Assembly: GCA_049511115.1 (NCBI GenBank)
Contig: JBEKYH010000379.1
Coordinates: 1 to 5,183, forward strand
Source of the DNA: JBEKYH01 sp049511115
GTDB lineage: Bacteria > Planctomycetota > Phycisphaerae > Tepidisphaerales > Tepidisphaeraceae
Reading direction: 5' to 3'
DNA length: 5,183 nucleotides
A program made the position numbers and the translations under genes. Shown one piece after another: positions 1 to 5,183 of the stretch (its first letter is position 1; each line of letters begins with the position of its first letter). The notes beneath the pieces are model-generated. The model was not told where the DNA came from and searched no databases. It saw only the letters and a list, made by a program, of their open reading frames with translations.

Positions 1-106
1 GCTAAATTGGGCCAGAGACACTCAATGATACCGCAGAATCAGTGCCGCGCTTTCGATCAAATTTCATTTCTATTCTATCATTTCTGAAATGATCTCGTGC
101 AACAAT
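1..106. other. Left-edge intergenic stretch downstream of the GH2 gene
   Basis: No gene can be assigned here. The minus strand has no ATG in 1-56. A GTG at 19-21 (minus strand) is open to the window edge but has no Shine-Dalgarno sequence, so I do not call it. On the plus strand, frame 1 is open from the edge to a TGA at 85-87 and frame 2 to a TGA at 26-28; either could be the tail of a gene entering from the left, but neither is long enough to judge. The recognisable content is the AT-rich operator-like element at 57-92. This is consistent with a promoter region for a leftward gene starting outside the window. Confidence 0.4.
57..93. promoter_or_regulatory. Operator-like element, copy 1
   Basis: Positions 57-92 align without gaps to 2799-2834, with 29 of 36 bases identical; base 93 is added to complete the palindrome. 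Shared blocks are TCAAATTT, then ATTT, then TATCATT, then TGAAAT. Copy 1 contains a perfect 17-bp palindrome, ATCATTTC-T-GAAATGAT, at 77-93. It also has a direct repeat of TCATTTCT (64-71 and 78-85) and a wider dyad ATTTCA (61-66) / TGAAAT (85-90). Because its twin lies in the divergent promoter region of the AraC-family regulator, binding by that regulator is the likely role. The element lies between the GH2 stop codon and the left edge, so it would act on a gene to the left. A terminator is unlikely: the stem is AT-rich with almost no loop and no T-run follows it. Confidence 0.55.
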
Positions 107-2698
107 TCAGGGGGCTATGGCAGGGGATGGCAGGTGCAGTGGAATCTGGCCTTCGACGCCGTCTTGAATCGGAACGGGGTGAGATTCGAGTTGGGCGGTA
201 TCCGAGGCCAATCCTTGGCGACTTGCGGTAAGGGAGATCGTGCCGGGAGTAAGGGTTGATCGGATCGCGACGCGATTGATGCCGCACTCGGTGTCGAGAT
301 AGGTATTGTTGGTCGAATTGACGATGCCGCTGTTGTATCCGCCGCGCCAGACGGCCGGGCCGGTGAGGGTGAAATCCACGCGGGCCTCGTCGGTCGGGCA
401 GCGGCGGCCGCTGGCGTCCACCGCTTCCACGTCGAACAATGCGACATCGGCGCCGTCCGCCTGCAGGCCGCCGGGGCCGACGATCGGCGTCAGTTTGATG
501 CCAACGGCCGGTCCGGTGGTGGCCAGTTCGTGCCGGCACATTACCTTGCCGCCATTCTTACCGACGGCGCTGAGAATCCCCGGCTGCCACGTCACATTGG
601 CAAATGAAAACACAAAACCATCCGTCGGGTTGGACGATTCGCCCAGTGATTTGCCGTTGAGAAACAGCTCAACGGCATCGCAGTTGGAAATGACGTAAAT
701 CGTTTTCTTCGTGCCGGCCGGGTAGGTCCAATGGCCGATGATGTGGATGTCGGGCGTTTCACTTTGCATCACGCGCTCGGCAAAATAGATTTCCTTGGGC
801 AGGCGCACCGCGTCCACTTTTCCGCTTACGCGGCAGACTTCGCTGGTATCCTGCCGGCCGTCGGCATCGGAATCGGAGAAATAAATCGAAGCATAACCCG
901 ACCATTTGGAATGGGCCGGATCGGAATTGCTGATGCGATTGATCCAATAGGCGTTGTAGCGGGTGACCTGCGCAAGGGCGAAAGTCTCGGAATTGAAATT
1001 CCAGGTATCCTGCGGCCCCTTCTTAAAGCCAAAGAACGGGGGCGAGAAGTCATCCCAGAATCGGCGCGCCCCTTCCTCGCGGAAGTCTTCCACTTCAATC
1101 AGCGGCGCCCGGTCGCGCCGCTCGGCGCTGTAGCCGCGGAAGAGTTCCTTGGGATCAGTCAATTGATCCGTCCGGGGATCCTGGCCGATCATGATCTCAA
1201 AATCCTCGGACACCGGCGTCAGCGGGGTGTTTTCCGCGGCGGTGCTGTTGTCGCGCGTTCCCGTGACTCGCCCGCCATATGGATCGTACTGCTTGCGCAA
1301 TGCAACCATTTGCAGCATCTGCTCTGAAGTGACAACCGTCCCGCCGGCTTCCCAGAAGAGGATGCTGGGGCTGTTGCGGTAATAGATCAGGGAGTCGCGC
1401 ATGACTTCGGCGCGTTGATCCCATTGCCGACCGTCGGGATCGCGCTCTTTATCGCCGGCGGGGCAGACTTCAACGATGCCGTAGCGGTCGCAGGAGTCGA
1501 CATCCACGCGCTGCGGTGAGACGTGCATCCAGCGCACGTAATTGGCGTTGCAATCGCGGATCAGGCGGGCGTTGAGATCATGCATCCAGTCGGGATAACC
1601 CTGCCCCAGGCCTGCCCATTCGTCGCTGGTGCGCTGGGCGAATCCCTTCAGATAGACGAACTTGTCGTTGATAAAGATGCCGCCAGTTCCGGCGCCGCCT
1701 TTGAATTCAGTTTTGCGGAAGCCGGTGGTGGTTTTGCGGACGTCCACGACTTTGCCGTCTACGGTCAGGATAGTGTAGACATCGTAAAGATTTGGTTCCT
1801 GTGGACTCCAGAAGCGGGCGGGCTTGAGCGGTCCCGTGGCCGTCAGCACGGCCTTGGCGCCGCTGTCTATGCTCACGGGATTGCCTTGGAAGGTGGCGCT
1901 CGCGTGACCGTTCTGGTCCACGATGACGGCGGAGAGTAATACGGCCGCGCGATCGCCCGATTCATTTTTGACTTCCGATTCGACGGTCACGTCGGTGCTT
2001 TTGCCGGGAATGTCGTAGTTTTGGCCGTAAATGTAGGTGCCTGTCGATTCCAGGCCGTCAAACAACGGCAGCGTCTGATAGATTTTGCCGGTCACGTGCA
2101 GCCAGACGTGGCGATTGATTCCGCCGTAGTCGGGGTTGAAATCATTCACGTTCCATTCAAAGGGCGTTCCGGTGGCCCGTTCCTGATAGGTGAGGCGATT
2201 GTCCACTTGCACGGCCAGCACGTTGTCCTGGCCGAATTGGACGGCATTGGTGATGTCGATGCCGTAAGCGGTGATGCCGTTTTCGTAAAGGCCGATTTCC
2301 TTGCCGTTGAGGAAAATGTCGCCGGCCTGCCGCATTCCCTCGAATTCAATGAAGATTTTGTTGCCGGAGAGATCGGCCGGGAGCTGGAAATGCTTCCGAT
2401 ACCAGGCCAATCCCTTGTACGTCCCGCGATCGCCGCCGCTGTGGGAAATGATGGCGCGAAAGGAATCGGTTTCGTTGTAGGAATGCGGCGTGCTGATGGT
2501 CTCCCATTGGGAGTCGTCCAGCGTGACGTTCTGGCCGCCGCTGACATCCTGACGGATGAATTTCCAGTCGGGATTAAAATTGAGCTGCTGCCGCGGCGAC
2601 GAAGGCGGGGTGTAAACGTCCTGAGCCCAAGCCGGGAGGGCGATGAGAATGATCAAGGCAAATTCTGTGAGTTTCGCGACATTGCAACACATCCGCAT
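107..2698 (-). CDS. Secreted glycoside hydrolase family 2 protein (beta-galactosidase-like)
   Basis: An 863-residue protein of normal length for multidomain GH2 enzymes. Residues 1-25 form a signal peptide (basic/polar start, hydrophobic FALIILIAL, AWA just before Gln26), so it is exported. GH2 sugar-binding domain: about 40-205 (GLAWYRKHF, FLNGKEIG). Ig-like domain: about 230-328. TIM barrel: about 330-600 (VRWMHVSP, DSCDRYGI, NSPSILFWEAGG, PLIEVEDFREEGARRFWDD). A DUF4982-like domain (VELFLNGKSLG) covers about 650-720, and a GH2 C-terminal domain 5-like module (WRGGYNSG) about 730-840. Glu537 aligns with the usual nucleophile, but the acid/base Asn-Glu reads Gly453-Thr454; Glu450 lies nearby. 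Retaining cleavage of a beta-galactoside or similar glycan is the family expectation; the substrate cannot be read from sequence. The ATG at 2696-2698 has GAGGA (2705-2709) six bases upstream, which supports this start. It is divergent from the regulator at 2864 and probably controlled by it. Confidence 0.9.
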   Translation of the reverse strand: MRMCCNVAKLTEFALIILIALPAWAQDVYTPPSSPRQQLNFNPDWKFIRQDVSGGQNVTLDDSQWETISTPHSYNETDSFRAIISHSGGDRGTYKGLAWYRKHFQLPADLSGNKIFIEFEGMRQAGDIFLNGKEIGLYENGITAYGIDITNAVQFGQDNVLAVQVDNRLTYQERATGTPFEWNVNDFNPDYGGINRHVWLHVTGKIYQTLPLFDGLESTGTYIYGQNYDIPGKSTDVTVESEVKNESGDRAAVLLSAVIVDQNGHASATFQGNPVSIDSGAKAVLTATGPLKPARFWSPQEPNLYDVYTILTVDGKVVDVRKTTTGFRKTEFKGGAGTGGIFINDKFVYLKGFAQRTSDEWAGLGQGYPDWMHDLNARLIRDCNANYVRWMHVSPQRVDVDSCDRYGIVEVCPAGDKERDPDGRQWDQRAEVMRDSLIYYRNSPSILFWEAGGTVVTSEQMLQMVALRKQYDPYGGRVTGTRDNSTAAENTPLTPVSEDFEIMIGQDPRTDQLTDPKELFRGYSAERRDRAPLIEVEDFREEGARRFWDDFSPPFFGFKKGPQDTWNFNSETFALAQVTRYNAYWINRISNSDPAHSKWSGYASIYFSDSDADGRQDTSEVCRVSGKVDAVRLPKEIYFAERVMQSETPDIHIIGHWTYPAGTKKTIYVISNCDAVELFLNGKSLGESSNPTDGFVFSFANVTWQPGILSAVGKNGGKVMCRHELATTGPAVGIKLTPIVGPGGLQADGADVALFDVEAVDASGRRCPTDEARVDFTLTGPAVWRGGYNSGIVNSTNNTYLDTECGINRVAIRSTLTPGTISLTASRQGLASDTAQLESHPVPIQDGVEGQIPLHLPSPAIAP

Positions 2699-2704
2699 AT
2701 CCGT

Positions 2705-2709
2705 TCCTC
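2705..2709 (-). promoter_or_regulatory. Shine-Dalgarno site of the GH2 gene
   Basis: The minus strand reads GAGGA, then six bases, then ATG at 2698. This is the best ribosome binding site in the window and decides the start in favour of Met1 rather than Met3. Confidence 0.7.
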
Positions 2710-2798
2710 GACTGAGTGATCTCGCCGTATTGTTGCCTGGAAGCGTCGGTCAGCGAGACATGCATCAGCATAACGCTGGTTTTGCGGAACGGCTGCAC

Positions 2799-2835
2799 TC
2801 AAATTTAATTTATGTTATATCATTATTGAAATAAC
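2799..2835. promoter_or_regulatory. Operator-like element, copy 2
   Basis: This is the twin of the element at 57-92 in the same orientation, identical at 29 of 36 ungapped positions (2799-2834). The outer dyad is kept in weaker form: ATTTAA (2803-2808) against TGAAAT (2827-2832). The central palindrome of copy 1 is degraded here. It lies 29 bp before the regulator ATG and about 100 bp before the GH2 ATG, a suitable place for autoregulation and for control of the hydrolase. Binding by the adjacent AraC-type regulator is inferred. AraC-family proteins commonly bind AT-rich direct or mixed half-sites, so lack of strict symmetry is not a problem. Confidence 0.55.
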
Positions 2836-2863
2836 GACTGGAGAAGCGCAAACTACGGAAGCC

Positions 2864-4009
2864 ATGCAACAGATCGTCGTTGAATCCAGCTACGGTTCCA
2901 TCTGGCGCGAGATCATGGAGGGGATCATCTGGTTCGCGCGCGACCGGCGGCTGGCGTGGAAAATAAACTGCGTGACGACGCCGGAACTGGCCGGGACGTT
3001 AAAGCTGAAGCCCGACGGGGTGATCTGCCTGTTGCGGCAGGTGCAGCGGAAATTGGTTCGCCAGTTGGTCGCATCGCGCATTCCGGCGGTGAATCTCCTG
3101 CGGGAGATTCATCCGGGCGTGCCGTCGGTGATGTCCAATAATGAGCTGATCGGCGAGCGCGCGGCTGACTACCTGCATGGCAAGGGCTTTCGTCGGTTTG
3201 CCTTTGTGGGAGTCGATCGAGTCTGGAGCGACGAGCGTGAACGCGGATTTATGCGGCGGCTGGCCGCCCTGGGGGAGACGGCGGTTCGCTGTCCGATCTC
3301 ACTCGAAGTGGAAGGGCTGCGGGCCGTCAGCGGGGCCGCGGCGCATCGGGAATTGCAGCATTGGCTTGGCGAATTGCCGCGTCCGGCGGCTTTGTTCGCC
3401 TGCGCCGATTTTGTGGGCGCGGCGATTATTGAAAGCGCGCAGCGCGCGGGAATTTCCGTGCCCGAGGAATTGGCGATCCTGGGGGTGGACAACGACCTGG
3501 CGATTTGCGACCTGACGCCCGTGCCCCTGTCGAGCATCCCGCAGAACATGCGGCGCATTGGATTTGAAGCGGCCCGCTTGCTCGACGGCCTGATGCGACG
3601 CAGGCGGCCTGTGAATTCGCCGGTCAAGATCGCGCCGCGCGAAGTGGTCGTGCGGCGCTCGACGGATTTCATCGCCATCGAGAATGCTCAGGTGGCCGCC
3701 GCGATGCGGCATATCACCACGACCGATGCCGGCCATCTGGACATGAAAGGTCTGTTGCGTCACGTAGGCGTGTCGCGGCAGTGGCTGGACCGGCAGTTTC
3801 GCGAAGTGATCGGGACCACTCCCAGCGAGGAAATACGCCGCCAGAAGCTGGCCTGCGCGCGATCACTGTTGCTGGAGACGCATTTATCGGTGCAAGCGGT
3901 CGCGGTGCGGTCGGGATTCACGCGGGGGGAGAACCTGTCGAGGTTTTTCAGGGAGCATATTGGGATTTCGCCGCGCGAGTTTCGGCGGAGGCACGGATTT
4001 GTGGAATGA
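2864..4009 (+). CDS. XylR-type AraC-family transcriptional regulator with LacI-like sugar-binding domain
   Basis: A 381-residue cytoplasmic DNA-binding regulator. Residues 1-270 are a periplasmic-binding-protein fold like the LacI/XylR effector domain: an N-terminal strand and helix (IVVESSYGSIWREIMEGI), SVMSNNELIGERAADYL with GFRRFAFVG (about 88-116), and ALFACADFVGAAIIESAQ followed by VPEELAILGVDND and PLSSI (about 177-225). Residues about 290-376 carry two AraC helix-turn-helix motifs: LLRHVGVSRQWLDRQFRE with TPSEEIRRQKLACAR, and VQAVAVRSGFTRGENLSRFFRE with GISPREFRRR. Architecture and length match XylR, which binds a sugar through the first domain and DNA through the second. The effector here is unknown. 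ATG 2864 is the only conventional start near the domain boundary; the frame is open upstream but offers no ATG, GTG or TTG between 2801 and 2863. The ribosome site is poor: GGAAG (2857-2861) is only two bases away, and GGAGAAG (2840-2846) is 17 away. It is divergent from the GH2 gene, its likely target. Confidence 0.92.
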   Translation: MQQIVVESSYGSIWREIMEGIIWFARDRRLAWKINCVTTPELAGTLKLKPDGVICLLRQVQRKLVRQLVASRIPAVNLLREIHPGVPSVMSNNELIGERAADYLHGKGFRRFAFVGVDRVWSDERERGFMRRLAALGETAVRCPISLEVEGLRAVSGAAAHRELQHWLGELPRPAALFACADFVGAAIIESAQRAGISVPEELAILGVDNDLAICDLTPVPLSSIPQNMRRIGFEAARLLDGLMRRRRPVNSPVKIAPREVVVRRSTDFIAIENAQVAAAMRHITTTDAGHLDMKGLLRHVGVSRQWLDRQFREVIGTTPSEEIRRQKLACARSLLLETHLSVQAVAVRSGFTRGENLSRFFREHIGISPREFRRRHGFVE

Positions 4010-4050
4010 GACGCTCAAATAGCCGGCGGGAGTGCTTTTGCGGAGGGCTT
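4010..4050. other. Short convergent intergenic gap
   Basis: These 41 bp separate the regulator stop (TGA, 4007-4009) from the phosphatase stop (TAA on the minus strand, 4051-4053). A bidirectional terminator would be expected here. The only pairing I see is AGCC (4021-4024) with GGCT (4046-4049) followed by a short T-run, which is too weak to call. Confidence 0.5.
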
Positions 4051-4962
4051 TTATTGGGGCGCGGATTCAATGGCGATGATCGTCAAATCATCCTTGGGCT
4101 GAAGGCTGCCCGACTGGCGGTCGAGGCGGGCGGAGAATTCGCCGAGCATGGCGTCGGCGCTGAGCGATTGCATTTGCGCCAACTCGGCCTGCCAGCGCTC
4201 GCCGACGGGCAGGTTGTCGCCGTCGAAGACCGAATCGATGCCGTCGCTGTGGACGAGGAGGCGTTCGTGGGGATTGAGGGTAAAAGTCACCGTCGGATAT
4301 GTCTCATCAGCGAATACGCCCAGCAGCGCGCCGCCGCAGCACGCGACCTCGCGGATGGCGTCCTTGCCGCGTCCGATAAGTATCGGCGCCGGATGGCCCG
4401 CGCTGGAAAGGCTGACCTGACACGTCGTCACATCCACGAATCCGTAAACCGCGGTGGCAAAGGTGGTCTGCGAGAAATTCTGCGCCAGAAGCGCTGCATT
4501 GAGCTTGGCCAGCGCTTCGCCCGGCGGGAGGATGCGATAGCCGTCCGGATAAATTTCCTTGGAAACAAGCGAAGTGCGCAGGAACATGGACAGCAGCGCC
4601 GAAGGCACGCCATGACCGATGGCATCGGCCAGATAAAAGCCGACATGTTTCTCATCCAACCGGAAGACATCGTAAAGATCGCCGCTGACATAGCCGGCGG
4701 GCCGAAAGAGGGCGTGAAAGCGCACCTGGCCAAGAACCGGCATTTGTTTGGGCAGGAAATCCTGCTGCAGGCGGGCGGCTAAGCGCAGTTCCTCGTCGAT
4801 GCGGTGCAGATAAAAATGCACCATTTCGTCGCGGCTGCGGAGAAGGGTGACCTGCTGGCGAAGGGAATCGACCTCGCGCTGCGTCCCGGACAGGGCCTCG
4901 TTCACTCCGGCAAGGGTTGCCGGAGCAGTTTCATCACGGACAAGCCGAAGGGAAGCAGCCAC
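4051..4962 (-). CDS. SpoIIE/RsbU-type PP2C serine/threonine phosphatase
   Basis: A 303-residue soluble protein. Residues about 17-68 look like a coiled coil (NEALSGTQREVDSLRQQVTLL, then HRIDEELRLAARLQQDFLPK), the linker typical before SpoIIE phosphatase domains. Residues about 70-300 are the PP2C-like SpoIIE domain with its metal-binding aspartates: GDLYD (Asp95, Asp98), ADAIGHG (Asp113), SDGI (Asp240) and KDDLT (Asp291, Asp292). SAGHPAP is also present. All expected catalytic motifs are intact. Relatives dephosphorylate anti-anti-sigma (STAS) proteins in partner-switching control; no such partner gene is in view. No receiver, PAS, GAF or HAMP domain precedes the coiled coil, so its input is probably a partner protein. 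The start is GTG (4960-4962) with no obvious Shine-Dalgarno; an in-frame TGA at 4981-4983 limits extension to seven codons, with CTG the only other upstream option. It converges with the regulator and diverges from the gene at 5032. Confidence 0.9.
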   Translation of the reverse strand: MAASLRLVRDETAPATLAGVNEALSGTQREVDSLRQQVTLLRSRDEMVHFYLHRIDEELRLAARLQQDFLPKQMPVLGQVRFHALFRPAGYVSGDLYDVFRLDEKHVGFYLADAIGHGVPSALLSMFLRTSLVSKEIYPDGYRILPPGEALAKLNAALLAQNFSQTTFATAVYGFVDVTTCQVSLSSAGHPAPILIGRGKDAIREVACCGGALLGVFADETYPTVTFTLNPHERLLVHSDGIDSVFDGDNLPVGERWQAELAQMQSLSADAMLGEFSARLDRQSGSLQPKDDLTIIAIESAPQ

Positions 4963-5031
4963 TTTGAATTGGTCGGTCAGTCATACAGCTCACTTTATCG
5001 AATGTAGCGGCAATTGCGTTACAATCCTCCC
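4963..5031. promoter_or_regulatory. Divergent promoter region, phosphatase and MIT-like gene
   Basis: A 69-bp spacer must hold promoters for both directions. On the plus strand, TACAAT at 5020-5025 is a near-consensus -10 whose expected start site falls about at the ATG at 5032. On the minus strand, TACATT (5001-5006) or GATAAA (4994-4999) are possible -10 elements; TTGTAA (5019-5024) could be a -35 for the latter with a long 19-bp spacer. Neither gene has a recognisable Shine-Dalgarno sequence here. Confidence 0.4.
5020..5025 (+). promoter_or_regulatory. Putative -10 hexamer of the gene at 5032
   Basis: TACAAT differs from TATAAT at one base. Six bases (CCTCCC) separate it from the ATG, so transcription would begin at or next to the start codon. 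No good -35 is visible at 17 bp. Confidence 0.35.
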
Positions 5032-5183
5032 ATGGCGATCTCCTGGGACTCCTTCGAGCGCTACAAGCAAAAAGGCCTGGACGCGCGACGTGCGGGGCAG
5101 TGGGAAAGTGCGCGGATTTATCTGCTGGAAGCGGCGCGGGCCATGATGGAACTGAGCAAGGATGCCCAAAGCGAGGAGCTTCG
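5032..5183 (+). CDS. Partial gene, N-terminal MIT/TPR-like helical domain (possible AAA-type ATPase)
   Basis: Fifty codons and two bases are visible before the right edge cuts the gene. The protein starts MAISWDSFERYKQKGLDARR and continues with AGQWESARIYLLEAARAMME then LSKDAQSEEL. The pattern is two amphipathic helices: a first with KGLDARRAGQW and a second with ESARIYLLEAARAMMEL. This is typical of an MIT domain or a single TPR-like hairpin (compare the generic form A-x-E-A-G-x-Y-E-x-A-L-x-x-Y-L-x-A). In Planctomycetes such N-termini commonly precede an AAA+ ATPase module, as in Vps4/katanin-like proteins; this is recollection of a family, and the ATPase part is not in the window. ATG 5032 is preferred over TTG 5014 because of the matching N-terminus and the -10 position. 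An in-frame TAG at 5005-5007 bounds the frame. Confidence 0.6.
   Translation, partial: MAISWDSFERYKQKGLDARRAGQWESARIYLLEAARAMMELSKDAQSEEL

Larger units (their letters stand above)
2699..2863. promoter_or_regulatory. Divergent promoter region between GH2 gene and regulator
   Basis: These 165 bp separate two start codons facing away from each other. The GH2 side holds a clear Shine-Dalgarno GAGGA at 2705-2709 (minus strand). The regulator side holds an AT-rich core (about 2800-2835) that includes operator copy 2. TATCAT (2818-2823) on the plus strand or TATAAC on the minus strand could serve as -10 elements inside that core, but neither has a convincing -35 partner, so I do not fix a transcription start. 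A weak CAGCG/CGCTG inverted repeat (2751-2755 and 2774-2778) is also present and may be chance. Confidence 0.6.

Noticed and set aside
1..21. GTG-started minus-strand gene running off the left edge
   Set aside because: Only seven codons are visible and there is no ribosome binding site; the frame could be chance.
77..93. Palindrome as a rho-independent terminator of the GH2 gene
   Set aside because: The stem is AT-rich, the arms are one base apart so the loop would be strained, and no T-run follows on the minus strand; the near copy at 2799-2834 favours an operator.
2021..2719. Long plus-strand open frame antisense to the GH2 gene (232 codons), and similar ones at 731-1327 and 1523-1939
   Set aside because: They run opposite the GH2 gene, have no recognisable domain and vanish as independent genes once the GH2 domains are assigned; long antisense frames are common in GC-rich coding sequence.
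2751..2778. CAGCG/CGCTG inverted repeat in the divergent promoter as a second operator
   Set aside because: Five-base arms 18 bases apart are easily found by chance, and there is no second copy near position 57.
2574..2798. Small minus-strand ORF of 74 codons overlapping the GH2 start
   Set aside because: It lies out of frame over the signal-peptide region and promoter, has no ribosome site, and competes with a GH2 start that has a strong one.
4021..4053. Bidirectional terminator between the convergent genes
   Set aside because: Only a four-base AGCC/GGCT pairing with a loop of about 20 bases is visible; the short T-run alone is not enough.
3781..4782. Plus-strand open frame of 333 codons overlapping the regulator end and the phosphatase
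   Set aside because: It spans two well-supported genes and the gap between them, has low-complexity Ala/Gly/Arg composition, and shows no domain of its own.

Overview
The window holds three complete genes and the start of a fourth. It looks like a chromosomal piece from a GC-rich, Gram-negative-type environmental bacterium. The regulator architecture (sugar-binding LacI-like domain fused to an AraC-type helix-turn-helix), the exported family 2 glycoside hydrolase, and the MIT-like start of the last gene together suggest Planctomycetota (possibly Phycisphaerae) or a related PVC lineage. That assignment is inference from gene content, not from a marker gene. No rRNA, tRNA, insertion sequence, CRISPR array or phage gene is visible.

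Left half (1-4009) is a small carbohydrate-utilisation locus. A secreted GH2 glycoside hydrolase (107-2698, minus strand) is divergently transcribed from a XylR-type AraC-family regulator (2864-4009, plus strand). The AT-rich intergenic region between them contains a 36-bp element (2799-2834). A second copy of this element, ungapped and identical at 29 of 36 positions, lies just beyond the 3' end of the GH2 gene (57-92). The simplest reading is that both are operators of the regulator: one serves the divergent GH2/regulator pair, the other an unseen leftward gene starting beyond the window edge. The regulator would sense a sugar released from a plant- or algal-type polysaccharide and control the hydrolase.

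Right half (4010-5183) appears unrelated in function. A SpoIIE/RsbU-type PP2C phosphatase with an N-terminal coiled coil (4051-4962, minus strand) converges on the regulator. It is divergent from the first 50 codons of a gene whose N-terminus resembles an MIT/TPR-like helical hairpin (5032 to the right edge). The 69-bp spacer between them has a good -10 hexamer placed so that the plus-strand transcript may be leaderless.

The most notable observations are the duplicated operator-like element and the GH2 active site. In the latter, the usual Asn-Glu acid/base pair reads Gly-Thr while the candidate nucleophile Glu is kept. I see no strong sign of a wholly new system.
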